From the NCBI GenBank assembly GCA_037442005.1, contig JBBIRA010000036.1:1-19231 (forward strand): a DNA stretch of 19,231 nt, read 5' to 3'. The stretch's first letter is position 1. Each line of letters opens with the position of its first letter. Source of the stretch: Leptospirillum sp037442005. Lineage in GTDB: Bacteria; Nitrospirota; Leptospirillia; Leptospirillales; Leptospirillaceae. The position numbers and the translations under genes were made by a program. The notes under the pieces are model-generated. The model did not search any database. It saw only the letters and a program-made list of their open reading frames with translations, and was not told the DNA's origin. This document shows positions 7,603-15,926 of the stretch, piece by piece.

Positions 7603-8601
7603 CTATCTTGGGAGGACGATGCCGTTAAGAGTGACCTGTGGCGAGGCGAGCTGTCCTGCCAGGTGAAGATGAATAACTGATCCGTTTTTTCCGGAAATGG
7701 AGGGCAGCGGAAGTTTTCCCAGCTCTCCCCGGAGCGAAATATCAAAGTCGAGATTGACGAGGGACCTCTGGTAAGGGTTCGCGAGTGACACATCCCCTGT
7801 TCCGGTCAGGTGAGCCATCGGGCCGTCGGCCTCGAGCCGTTCAATATGTCCGAGCCCGTTTGCGAGATTCACAATTCCATGAACATGCTGAAAGGCGATC
7901 GGTGGCAGCGGAAAGCCGTTCATGTTCAGTGACCGGATCGTCAGCCGGGCAATGGAAAGGGAAAGGGTTCCTTTTCCCTTTTCTTCCAGGCCGGTTTTCC
8001 AGGTGTAATCGGTTTCAAGATTCATGAGCCCCGACAGGTCCTGATGGGTCAGCTGTTTTGTCGTGGAAAGGTCAATGGGGCTTGTGGTCTGTCCATTCAG
8101 ATGGCTGACTTTTCCATGGAGAAAGCGTCGGAGGTGGCCCTTGAACTCGCCGCCGTACATCTTCAGGTCGAAGTTATACCGGGGCTTTCCCGACACGAGG
8201 GTGACCAGATCGATATTGCCCTTCGCCCGGTCGATATCGACGTCGACCGGACCGGAGGGAGCCGTTGCCGTAATCGCCAGACCCTGATACGCGAGTCCAA
8301 GCGGAGGGGTGAAGACCGCTGTCCTGGCCGTGGCTTTCACGTCGGGGCCCATCTGGGTCAACAGATAGCGGGCCACGTCGTTTGCCGGGAACTCCCGGAG
8401 GAAAAACAGTCCGAAAAAGAGAACTCCCCAGAGGATGAGGGCGGCCCGTCCGGTCAGAAACCGGTAGCCGGGTTTTTGAGTGACCGGTTTTTCAAACGCC
8501 CGGGTCAGGTCGCTGATTTTTTGACGAAAAAAGGACGGATGCTCTTTTTTGCGGGGAAAACCTGGCGGGCTGTTCTTTTTAAAAATCGGCCATCGGCTCA
8601 T
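7603..8601 (-). CDS. gspN: Type II secretion protein GspN-like
   Basis: The product (332 aa from the ATG at 8601) has a basic N-terminus, one transmembrane helix (about 50-70; LILWGVLFFGLFFL) and a beta-rich periplasmic domain with AsmA/GspN-like repeats, including a proximal VDVDIDRAKGNIDL and a distal LTGTGDVSLANP. Its position directly after gspG and before gspL matches GspN of Geobacter- or Leptospira-type secretion clusters. GspN is non-essential in model systems and its role is unclear. The chosen start overlaps the gspG stop as TGATG, a coupling arrangement. An in-frame ATG at 8619 would add six residues, but neither start has a good Shine-Dalgarno. Confidence 0.75.
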   Translation of the reverse strand: MSRWPIFKKNSPPGFPRKKEHPSFFRQKISDLTRAFEKPVTQKPGYRFLTGRAALILWGVLFFGLFFLREFPANDVARYLLTQMGPDVKATARTAVFTPPLGLAYQGLAITATAPSGPVDVDIDRAKGNIDLVTLVSGKPRYNFDLKMYGGEFKGHLRRFLHGKVSHLNGQTTSPIDLSTTKQLTHQDLSGLMNLETDYTWKTGLEEKGKGTLSLSIARLTIRSLNMNGFPLPPIAFQHVHGIVNLANGLGHIERLEADGPMAHLTGTGDVSLANPYQRSLVNLDFDISLRGELGKLPLPSISGKNGSVIHLHLAGQLASPQVTLNGIVLPR

Positions 8602-9056
8602 CAGTTTTGCATGTCCCATGAAGTGATATCCGCATTGTTCCCTTTTCCGCCTTTGGCCCCATCGGCCCCGTAGGAGTAAAGATCAAAATCCCCATGATTT
8701 CCGGGAGACAGATAGATATAGGGACGACCCCAGGGATCTTTCGGAATCTTGGAAATGTACCCGCCCGCCTTGTAGTTCGTCGGGACCGGCGGCGTGGATG
8801 GCTTGTGAATCAGGGCCTGAAGGGTCTGCTCGGTGGAGGGGTATGTGCCGTTATCCAGATGATACAGGCTCAGGGCATTTTCAATTTCACGGATCTGGGC
8901 TTTTGCCGTGACCCTCTTGGCTTCTTCCGTCCGTCCCACGATTTTGGGGACAACCAGAGCCGCAAGAAGGGCGATGATGAAGATCACCACCATGATCTCG
9001 ATCAGGGTAAAGCCTGAATCTGTTTCCTGACTCCTGTTTTTCGCTGCGACCGCCAT
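8601..9056 (-). CDS. gspG: Type II secretion major pseudopilin GspG
   Basis: The product (151 aa) has a short leader ending DSG (G15) and the classic mature N-terminus FTLIEIMVVIFIIALLAAL with Glu at mature position 5, cut and N-methylated by the prepilin peptidase. The C-terminal region carries the GspG signature DPWGRPYIY and the calcium-site loop (DFDLYSYGADGAKGG). It forms the shaft of the periplasmic pseudopilus. AAAGGA at 9063-9068 lies six bases from the ATG at 9056 but directly abuts the ATG at 9062, so I chose 9056. The following gene overlaps its stop. Confidence 0.95.
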   Translation of the reverse strand: MAVAAKNRSQETDSGFTLIEIMVVIFIIALLAALVVPKIVGRTEEAKRVTAKAQIREIENALSLYHLDNGTYPSTEQTLQALIHKPSTPPVPTNYKAGGYISKIPKDPWGRPYIYLSPGNHGDFDLYSYGADGAKGGKGNNADITSWDMQN

Positions 9057-9114
9057 CGGCATTCCTTTATAGAGAAAAAAGTTTCGAACCGTTTCGGACC
9101 ATTTCCAATTTTGG

Positions 9115-10314
9115 TTACTGAACCGCCTGGCTCATTTCAAAGATGGGCAAAAGAACGGAAAGAACCATGAAAAGAACCATTGTACCAATTAATAATATCA
9201 TGACCGGTTCAACGATTGAAGTAATGGTGGCCACGATCTGTCCGACCTCGGACTCGTATCCCTGGGCGGTTTTCATCAGAAGATCCTCGAGTTGTCCCGA
9301 CCGTTCGCCGGTCTGGATCATGGCAATGGCCAGACGGGGAAAGTAGGGCGACCGTCTGAGGCCGCTGCCCAGCGATTCCCCGTTTCTGACAAGCTCTCTG
9401 GCCTGTGACACCGTTTCTTTGAGAATCTGGTTGGTCATGACCGTCTCAGCAATCTCCAGCGCCCGCTGGAGCGAGACCCCGCCTTTTAAGAGAACCGCCA
9501 TGGTACGGGCAAAGCGGGCAATCTGATCCGAAATGATCAGGGGGCCGACCCGGGGCACCTTCAGGATGATTTCATCGAAGGCCCGGCGTTTGGTCCGGAA
9601 CAGGTGAACGCCGGCGGCAACCACCAGAAAGACCCCGGACAGATAGAGGATCGAATGGTTCCGCAGGGATCCGGAAACGGCCAGAAGAATCCGGGTGGGC
9701 AGGGGAAGCGTGGCATTTAAGCCTTCGAAAATGCTGGTGATCCGGGGCATCACCACTGTCAAAAGAAAGATGACCATCAGGATCCCCACTCCCATAAGGA
9801 TCATGGGGTAAAACAGGCTTCCCAGCACCTTTCGCCGGGTCTCCTGGCTTTTCTCCTGAAAGTCGGCAATGCGGTCGAGCATGATTTCGAGGGTGCCGGA
9901 CTCCTCTCCCGCCCGGATCATGCTGATGAAGATCGGCGAGAAGATCCGGGGATGTCTGGCCAGCGCCCCGTTCAAGGGGGCTCCGCCTTTGACATCCTCC
10001 CTGACGGTGGCAATCACCTCCTGAAACGGCCCGCCCGTTCCCTGATCCAGAATCGCAGCGAGAGAATCCACAATCGGGATCCCGGCCCCGATCAGTGTCG
10101 ACAGCTGCCGGGTGAAGGCGGTCAGTTCCTTGGCGGTCACCCGTCCGCCCCGTGGGGAGGCGGCGGAGACAGCGGTCCTCTGAAGCTCGATCCTTAAAGG
10201 AGAGATGCCCTGATTTTTAAGTTTCTGGCGGGCATGGCGGGGGCTGTCGGCGTCGATGAGTCCCGACGACCTCTTTCCGGCGGGGCTGACGCCTTCATAG
10301 GTAAAGACTGGCAT
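9115..10314 (-). CDS. gspF: Type II secretion inner-membrane platform protein GspF
   Basis: The product (399 aa, the usual length) starts MPVFTYEGVSPAGK, as GspF/PilC proteins do. It has two repeated cytoplasmic F domains (about 66-188 and 268-390), each with the pattern LSTLIGAGIP / AVLLKGGVSL and IRAGEESGTL / IQTGERSGQLE, and three transmembrane helices (about 168-188, 221-238, 369-390). GspF is the inner-membrane platform that couples GspE ATP hydrolysis to pseudopilus assembly. It lies 33 bp downstream of gspE and 58 bp upstream of gspG. Confidence 0.96.
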   Translation of the reverse strand: MPVFTYEGVSPAGKRSSGLIDADSPRHARQKLKNQGISPLRIELQRTAVSAASPRGGRVTAKELTAFTRQLSTLIGAGIPIVDSLAAILDQGTGGPFQEVIATVREDVKGGAPLNGALARHPRIFSPIFISMIRAGEESGTLEIMLDRIADFQEKSQETRRKVLGSLFYPMILMGVGILMVIFLLTVVMPRITSIFEGLNATLPLPTRILLAVSGSLRNHSILYLSGVFLVVAAGVHLFRTKRRAFDEIILKVPRVGPLIISDQIARFARTMAVLLKGGVSLQRALEIAETVMTNQILKETVSQARELVRNGESLGSGLRRSPYFPRLAIAMIQTGERSGQLEDLLMKTAQGYESEVGQIVATITSIVEPVMILLIGTMVLFMVLSVLLPIFEMSQAVQ

Positions 10315-10347
10315 GGGTCCTGTCCTGGGCGCGTGTCATTCCCCCCG

Positions 10348-12057
10348 TCATTCGAGAGAGACCTCGGAGAGGGCCACACGGAGCACTTCTTCGGTGGTGG
10401 TAATGCCGGAGAGGATTTTTCGCCGGCCATCTTCAAGAAGCGTGGACATGCCCTTCTCCCGGGCCCGGCTCCGGATCGTCGCGGTATCCGTGCGGTTATT
10501 GATCATCTGGCCGATTTCCGTGTCCACGACCAGAAGCTCATAAATCCCCTGTCTTCCCTTGTAGCCGGTATTTAAGCACCGGGCGCATCCCGCGCCCCGG
10601 AAAAGTCCCTCCGGGGGAAGATCCTGGCGGTTGAGTCCTAGATGGTGAAGCTCGTCTTCTTCGGGGACGTAGTTCTCCCGGCAGTCCGGGCAGATTTTCC
10701 GGACGAGCCGTTGGGCGATCACGGCTTTTAAGCTGGTGGAGATCAGGAAGGGCTCCGTGCCCATGTCGATGAGACGGGTGATCGCGGAAGGGGCGTCATT
10801 GGTATGAAGGGTCGAGAAGACGAGATGGCCGGTCAGGGAGGCCTGGATGGCGATCTCCGCGGTTTCTCCGTCCCGGATTTCCCCGATCAGGATGACATCC
10901 GGATCCTGACGGAGAATGGACCTGAGACCCGAGGCGAAGGTCAGCTGGATTTTCGGGTTCACCTGGATCTGTCCGATTCCCTGAAGCTGGTACTCCACCG
11001 GATCCTCGATGGTGATGATATTTTTGTCGGGGCTGTTGATGGTGTTTAACACGGCATAAAGCGTGGTCGTTTTTCCGGCGCCGGTAGGACCGGTGACCAG
11101 AATGATCCCGTGGGTCAGCCGGATGAGATCCGACAGCGTGGAGAGGTCATGGTTGTCGAACCCGATGGAAGACAGCGGCAACAAGAGGGTTCCCTGCTCG
11201 AGGATCCGAAGGACAACCCGTTCCCCATGGCGAACGGGAAGCGTTGAAACGCGGATATCGATATCCCGTCCTCCGGTCTTGATCCGGATGCGGCCATCCT
11301 GGGGAAGCCTCTTTTCGGCAATGTTCAGGTTGGCCATCAGCTTGAACCGGGAGACAAGACCGGCCTGGATCTTCTGGGGAATGGACAGGACGTTAAAGAG
11401 AACGCCATCGACCCTGTAGCGGACCATCAGGTCTTTTTCAAAGGGTTCAATGTGGATGTCGGAGGCCTTCTGCCGGATCGCCTGCCCCAGGATGGAGTTG
11501 GCCAGCCGGATCATGGGGGCGTCGTCTTTGGCATCCAGAAGATCGATGGTTTCCTGGATGGACGAGAGATCCTTCATCTCTTCCGTTTCCGTTGACACCC
11601 CGGACAGCACTTCAGAGGTCTGGCTCTGGGCATACCGTTCGAAGGCGGTGTTGATGAGCGTCAACAGCCGGGAGGAGGCCATGACGCCGATCTCGATCCG
11701 GAGACCGGACTCTTTCTCTCCCAGAATCGTTCTGGCGGTCTCGACCATCAAAAAGCTTTTGGGCGCTCCGATCAGAAGAAGGATCGGACCATCGGGTTCG
11801 ATGTGCTGAACCGGAAGCATAAGCGACTGCTTCAGAAAGCCGATCGGCAGCCGGGACAGAAGCGCCGGCTCGATCAGGTCAAGGTTGTAGTCTGGATAAT
11901 ACGGGTATCCCTGCGACCGGGCCCAGCCTTTCAGGAGTTCGTCCGGATCCTCCCCCAACCCGCCCGGCTCGTCCGGAAAGACGACGGGCCGGGGCAGGGG
12001 GGAGGGCTCGAGGGGGTCGAGTAGCGAGGTGATGTAGTCTTTGACCCGGTCTTCCAT
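10348..12057 (-). CDS. gspE: Type II secretion ATPase GspE
   Basis: The product (569 aa) has an N1E/MshEN-like N-terminal region (about 1-140), a linker and a secretion ATPase core. The core has Walker A GPTGAGKTT (323-331), Asp box ITIEDPVEY (348-356), Walker B RQDPDVILIGEIRD (383-396), His box STLHTNDA (415-422) and a zinc-binding pair CPDC (456-459) and CARC (491-494). It is a cytoplasmic hexameric ATPase that powers pseudopilus assembly through GspF and GspL. The tetracysteine motif separates GspE/PilB from PilT retraction ATPases, and the T2SS neighbourhood favours GspE over PilB. It begins 7 bp after gspD. Confidence 0.97.
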   Translation of the reverse strand: MEDRVKDYITSLLDPLEPSPLPRPVVFPDEPGGLGEDPDELLKGWARSQGYPYYPDYNLDLIEPALLSRLPIGFLKQSLMLPVQHIEPDGPILLLIGAPKSFLMVETARTILGEKESGLRIEIGVMASSRLLTLINTAFERYAQSQTSEVLSGVSTETEEMKDLSSIQETIDLLDAKDDAPMIRLANSILGQAIRQKASDIHIEPFEKDLMVRYRVDGVLFNVLSIPQKIQAGLVSRFKLMANLNIAEKRLPQDGRIRIKTGGRDIDIRVSTLPVRHGERVVLRILEQGTLLLPLSSIGFDNHDLSTLSDLIRLTHGIILVTGPTGAGKTTTLYAVLNTINSPDKNIITIEDPVEYQLQGIGQIQVNPKIQLTFASGLRSILRQDPDVILIGEIRDGETAEIAIQASLTGHLVFSTLHTNDAPSAITRLIDMGTEPFLISTSLKAVIAQRLVRKICPDCRENYVPEEDELHHLGLNRQDLPPEGLFRGAGCARCLNTGYKGRQGIYELLVVDTEIGQMINNRTDTATIRSRAREKGMSTLLEDGRRKILSGITTTEEVLRVALSEVSLE

Positions 12058-12064
12058 CAGGAGG

Positions 12065-13756
12065 TCACTCCGGGGTCCCTTTTTCGCCGGGAAGGTTCAC
12101 GGTCTCGAGGAAGCTGTCGTCGGAGATGTTTCCCGTTTTGATCTTGGGGGTCAGGGTCTCGATCAGGTGTTCATGGCGTGAATAGCGTTTCAGGATGGCC
12201 GGGGCCCCCAGATCGACTTTGGCGTAGGAGTAGTTCGACCGGATGACATAGGGGGTTAAAAAGATCAAAAGGTCATCACGCTGTTTTTCATTGGTCGTAT
12301 TGGAAAAGAGATAGCCCAGGACGGGAATGTCCCCGAGCCAGGGGATCGACGACTTGTTTTTGGTGACGACAGAAGAGATGAGGCCGCCGATGACAATGGT
12401 TTGCCCGGACGCAATCGTCAGCGTCGTGGTGGTGGCCCGTTTGGTCGTTGTCGGGCCGACCGCAATGGTCCCGATCAGCTGAGAAGCATTTGTGAGGGCC
12501 GAGATCGTCTGTTTCAGCTGGAGCCGGACCCGGTTGTGGGCCAGAATATGGGGGGTGATTTCGAGGGTGATCCCGACATTTTGCCGCTGGATCATGGTCA
12601 TGACGTTTCCGCCGACGGTCTGGCTCTGTCCGGTGATAAAGGGGACGTCTTCGCCGACGGTGATCTTGGCTTTCTGGGAATCGGTGGCCAGGATCTCGGG
12701 CGTCGACAGGGTCCGGACATCACTGTCCGTCTGCAGGGCGTTGACCAGCGATCCGACCGAGGGATAGGTGACCCCGCCGTAGGTAAAGGTCCCGCCTGTG
12801 AGAACCCCGGCGACAAGCCCCGTCAGTCCGGTCAGGTAGGATGCGGCACCGGCGGCGCCGGAGGTGGTCGTGGTGGATGTCGTCCCGGTGGCGCTGCTTC
12901 CGACCGCCCCGCTGACAGCACCCCCGACCATGCCATAGTTTGTTCCGCCGATAACACCGGCGCCATTGGATCCGTAGGTGCCGGCTCCAAGCAGGTTGAC
13001 CTGGATGTTCTGGAGTTTGTCGGTCGAGATCTCGATCAGCGAGGCCTTCACGTAGACCTCTCCCGGAGGATGGTCAAGATTGCGAAGAAGGGACTTGATC
13101 AGGTGGTAGTCGTGAGGAGTTGCGGAAATGATCAGGCTGTTGGATGGGCTGTCCGGAACGATCTGGACCATTCCGATCAGTCCGCCGGTGGACACCGAGC
13201 CAACCGGGGCGGGCTGAAATCCCTTCGAAAGAATGCTGTTGATGGTTTTGGCGATCGACTTGGCGCTCGTGTTTTCCAGGGTGAAGAGAAAGAGTTCCCG
13301 GTCCTGGGGGGCCTGATTGGCCGGGACGATAAAGATCATCCCTTTTTTGTCGACCGATTCGAATCCCTTCATGCGAAGCGACTGCTTGAAGATCTGAAAC
13401 GCCTTGTCGATGGTGATCCTGTTGGGGGAGAGAATGGAGATTTTCCCTTTCACCCGTTCATCCATGACAATATTCTTGTTCATGAGATTACTCATGAAGC
13501 GTACAAGAACCGAGACGTCGACGTTTCTGAAATTGAGCGAAACGGAATTGTCCGCATTGGTGGGCACCGGTTCCGAAGGCTTGATGATGAGAGGGTCGGG
13601 GGCAGCGGCAGAGGTGGAAGGTTTCGGGGGGAGCGGCGCCACCCCTTGAGTGACCGAAGGGGAGGCCTGGGCTGCTGAAGTCAGGAGAAGACACAGGGAG
13701 GTGGCGAGAATGCCTGTCTGTGCCGATAATCCGGATGGTCTCATGAAAAGGGGCAT
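12065..13756 (-). CDS. gspD: Type II secretion outer-membrane secretin GspD
   Basis: The product (563 aa) has a signal peptide (cleavage near AQA31). An N0 domain (about 71-145) follows (VSLNFRNVDVSVLVRFMSN), then one N1-type ring domain (about 155-228; VQIVPDSPSNSLII) and the secretin barrel (about 234-505), which ends in the signature VIGGLISSVVTKNKSSIPWLGDIPVLGYLF and DDLLIFLTPYVI. It is shorter than enteric GspD because one or two N domains are missing. A Gly/Ser/Thr/Ala-rich insert (about 257-320) lies inside the barrel region. No LysM or clear pilotin-binding S domain is visible. AGGAAAG before the ATG supports the start; gspC ends 27 bp upstream. Confidence 0.96.
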   Translation of the reverse strand: MPLFMRPSGLSAQTGILATSLCLLLTSAAQASPSVTQGVAPLPPKPSTSAAAPDPLIIKPSEPVPTNADNSVSLNFRNVDVSVLVRFMSNLMNKNIVMDERVKGKISILSPNRITIDKAFQIFKQSLRMKGFESVDKKGMIFIVPANQAPQDRELFLFTLENTSAKSIAKTINSILSKGFQPAPVGSVSTGGLIGMVQIVPDSPSNSLIISATPHDYHLIKSLLRNLDHPPGEVYVKASLIEISTDKLQNIQVNLLGAGTYGSNGAGVIGGTNYGMVGGAVSGAVGSSATGTTSTTTTSGAAGAASYLTGLTGLVAGVLTGGTFTYGGVTYPSVGSLVNALQTDSDVRTLSTPEILATDSQKAKITVGEDVPFITGQSQTVGGNVMTMIQRQNVGITLEITPHILAHNRVRLQLKQTISALTNASQLIGTIAVGPTTTKRATTTTLTIASGQTIVIGGLISSVVTKNKSSIPWLGDIPVLGYLFSNTTNEKQRDDLLIFLTPYVIRSNYSYAKVDLGAPAILKRYSRHEHLIETLTPKIKTGNISDDSFLETVNLPGEKGTPE

Positions 13757-13783
13757 GATCTTTCCTATGCGCCTTGCGGCGTG

Positions 13784-14770
13784 TTACTCAGACTGGATCT
13801 GGTAGTCAAATGTCTGAGGTGACCCGTTTCTCAACAGGTTGATCTGGACAGAGGAGGCACTCTGAAGCGTTGAAAGGGCCTTCATGAAGTTCTGGGGATC
13901 GCTCATGGGCATTCCGTTGATCGAACGGATCACGTCTCCCGGGGAGAGGCCAAGTTCGCCAAACAGACTTCCGGGCTGAAGGCTGACCATCCTGAAGCCG
14001 TCGGGGTGGCCTCCGCTGAAGTCCGGAATGGCCCGTGCCTCAAGCATCAAGGTGCTGAGGTTCTTGGTGGCATATTGAATGGCTCTGGCTTCGACAAGCC
14101 AGTGGTGGTCATCAATCTTGTGGATGCCATGGGTGGAAGCGGGAGAGGTGCTTTTGTCCGGCATTGCCTGCCCGGCATCATCTTCCTGATCATACTGGGC
14201 CTTCAGTATCCCGTATCCGGCCCCCACCTTCAGAACAACGTAGTCCATTCTGACTGCGACGAGTGCGATTTTTCCCGGTACGATCACATCGTTCACATGA
14301 TAGAACTTTTGCTTTTCAGGATTCAATGAATCGATGACGGCGCCGGAGGTGTTTTTGCCGGCGAGAAGAGTCCCGACAAGACGCAGTTTGAGGACATCCG
14401 GCTTTAAGATGGGAACTTTTCCGTTCATCCAGTTGCCCACGGCGACGACATCGGCATTGGCGGGAGCTTCTCCGGGGGTGGTCTCCCGGGAGGGGTAGAG
14501 GTCGGCAAGGATGTTGGCATAGCTCTTTCCCCGCAAGTCGGGGCTGAACGGATTCCTTGACGCAATCAGCCCCAGGACTAAGGCCGATGGAGGAGAAAAA
14601 GCGCCGTTTGAGGTTGTTGTATTCCGGATGTGAAGCGAAAGCGGTGGGAGAATGGCATTTCTGATGGACTGGTCCAGGCCATCGGCCAGAAAGTAAGAAA
14701 TCCCTGTGACAAAAAGAATTTTTGCCAGGAAAATGATTCTTGTGATTTGTGAAAGGGAAAGAACCTTCAT
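13784..14770 (-). CDS. gspC: Type II secretion inner-membrane protein GspC with PDZ domain
   Basis: The product (328 aa) has one N-terminal transmembrane helix (about 10-29), a Pro-rich periplasmic stretch, the HR domain (about 125-190; LKLRLVGTLLAGKN, SGAVIDSLNPEKQKFYHVND) that contacts the secretin N0 domain, a variable linker, and a C-terminal PDZ domain (about 250-326; GLSPGDVIRSINGMPMSDP). GspC connects the inner-membrane assembly to GspD and is involved in substrate selection. It is the first gene of the operon; AAAGGA lies just upstream of the ATG and a TATAAT box lies 41 bases upstream. Confidence 0.92.
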   Translation of the reverse strand: MKVLSLSQITRIIFLAKILFVTGISYFLADGLDQSIRNAILPPLSLHIRNTTTSNGAFSPPSALVLGLIASRNPFSPDLRGKSYANILADLYPSRETTPGEAPANADVVAVGNWMNGKVPILKPDVLKLRLVGTLLAGKNTSGAVIDSLNPEKQKFYHVNDVIVPGKIALVAVRMDYVVLKVGAGYGILKAQYDQEDDAGQAMPDKSTSPASTHGIHKIDDHHWLVEARAIQYATKNLSTLMLEARAIPDFSGGHPDGFRMVSLQPGSLFGELGLSPGDVIRSINGMPMSDPQNFMKALSTLQSASSVQINLLRNGSPQTFDYQIQSE

Positions 14771-14811
14771 CTTGTTCCTTTGACGCTGTCACTTGAAATT
14801 CGTTACGATCC

Positions 14812-14817
14812 ATTATA
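14812..14817 (-). promoter_or_regulatory. -10 box of the secretion operon promoter
   Basis: A perfect minus-strand TATAAT lies 41 bases upstream of the gspC ATG. The region 17 bases further upstream (AAGATT) is a poor -35 match, suggesting activator dependence or a non-standard spacing. Confidence 0.45.
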
Positions 14818-14933
14818 GCGGATTCTGACAACAAAATCTTTGCGGGAAACAATCCCTGTTTCCGGTTCCCGAAAACGGTTGCGAACACTGATTCCGGCCA
14901 TCAACCGGTCAAGGTCTTTCTTTGGTACGTCAT

Positions 14934-14939
14934 GAGGAG
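14934..14939 (+). promoter_or_regulatory. Ribosome binding site fixing the GTG start of thiS
   Basis: GAGGAG lies five bases before GTG at 14945. The alternative ATG at 14957 is 17 bases away, too far, so GTG is the likely start. Confidence 0.6.
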
Positions 14940-14944
14940 TTTCT

Positions 14945-15163
14945 GTGGGTGATGAAATGCGTATCTCTGTGAATGGGGAAGAATACAGTTTTTCAGAAGG
15001 GGGGACGGTGACCCGTCTTCTCTCGGATCTGAAGAGTCTTGACCGTCTGGTGGTGGTGGAACTGAATCTTTCGATTCTTCAAAAGGAAGACTGGGAACAC
15101 ACGGTCTTAAAAGAGGGAGACCGGATCGAAATCATCGGCTTTGTCGGTGGGGGCAGTAAATAG
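14945..15163 (+). CDS. thiS: ThiS-like sulfur carrier protein
   Basis: The product (72 aa) is a small beta-grasp protein: RISVNGEEYSFSEGGTVTRLL, then LDRLVVVELNLSILQKEDW, VLKEGDRIEIIGFVGGG. ThiS carries a C-terminal thiocarboxylate used by ThiG to make the thiazole of thiamine. Known ThiS proteins end at the Gly-Gly; here the GGG is followed by Ser-Lys, so adenylation would need trimming first, or the protein serves another pathway. It is divergent from gspC, and no thiG, thiF or thiH lies in the window. The start is GTG, supported by GAGGAG. Confidence 0.85.
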   Translation: MGDEMRISVNGEEYSFSEGGTVTRLLSDLKSLDRLVVVELNLSILQKEDWEHTVLKEGDRIEIIGFVGGGSK

Positions 15164-15573
15164 ATCCCGACGGGAGAGGGGGCCCCAAAAACCGAAATCG
15201 AATTTGCGCCCGACCCTCACAGGAAGGGTGCAGAGAGAAATTCGGGATTCCGGATGGGTTTTTCTTCCGGTACTCCTGTTTTCTCTGAAGAGTAGCCCAT
15301 CCTTCATTAAAACCTTGGCTCCGTCGGCCAGAACGCCGATCCGGACGAAGAGGGCGTTGGACTTTGTCTCCCCGCTGGTTGTCCCAGTCCACAATCCAGT
15401 GAGGGATCTCTTTGTGATTCATCGCCAGCATCTTGTAGGGGGTCTCGAAAGAGGGGGCTCCTCCGGGAGACCCGGCAGAGAGGATTGGACCCGTTCTTTC
15501 ACCACGATGAGATGGAACGCCTTTTGAATTGAAAAGTTCCTGTTGCCTCCGGAAAGATCAACGAATGAATGAG
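15164..15573. other. Intergenic stretch with possible decayed coding DNA
   Basis: No gene is supported. On the minus strand one frame reads SFETPYKMLAMNHKEIPHWI and on through VDWDNQRGDK (about 15355-15450), and a neighbouring frame continues as ALFVRIGVLADGAKVLMKDG (about 15295-15355). The protein-like look and the frame switch suggest an eroded gene, but I recognise no family. Plus-strand frames here look random. Confidence 0.3.
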
Positions 15574-15926
15574 CTAAGGGGAAACCGAAAGATTATCCAA
15601 GTCCAGACTGTCGGTCTCAATGTAGTCTCTAGCACTCATATCGTCTAATGTTGTCACTAGCCCTGTCGCTTTATGATGTATGGGCGATCGACACAGCTTC
15701 GAACGATATCGCAGGACTGTGTGGCAATCATGAATCCATCGACTTGCTCTTCCGCCGTTTCGGCAGAAATGTCATCGGAGACGGCATCTTTTGCCGCACC
15801 GGATAAGGGTGAATCGGGGTGGATGCGAAATAAAACCCAGTGATTGTCACCTGATACACAATCTCCTTGTCGCCAATTCTGAAGGATCCTGTCGATTTCG
15901 GCGATGCTTTTTTCACCCGATTTCAC
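15574..15926 (-). pseudogene. TQSCDIVR-motif protein, third cassette gene, broken
   Basis: The reading frame starts with GTG at 15926, overlapping the upstream gene by 14 bases. It gives 89 aa, including WRQGDCV (18-24), VLFRIHPDSPL (31-41), GFMIATQSCDIVRSC (64-78) and RPYI (81-84), then stops at 15657. I recall similar motifs (about TQTCDIVR followed by RPFVEV) from longer uncharacterised bacterial proteins. After RPYI the frame turns into unrelated residues. One frame over, minus-strand DNA reads TTLDDMSARDYIETDSLDLD and on to a TAG at 15574-15576, which looks like a natural C-terminus. The simplest reading is an internal deletion joining N- and C-terminal parts out of frame near 15675. The N-terminal piece may still be translated. 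Confidence 0.6.

Noticed and set aside
12401..13678. 425-codon open frame on the plus strand
   Set aside because: It is the complement of the secretin gene; composition is Gly/Asp/Arg-rich shadow sequence without motifs.
15183..15233. Possible terminator after thiS (ACCCT/AGGGT near 15214-15230)
   Set aside because: Only a 5-bp stem and no T-run; not enough to call.
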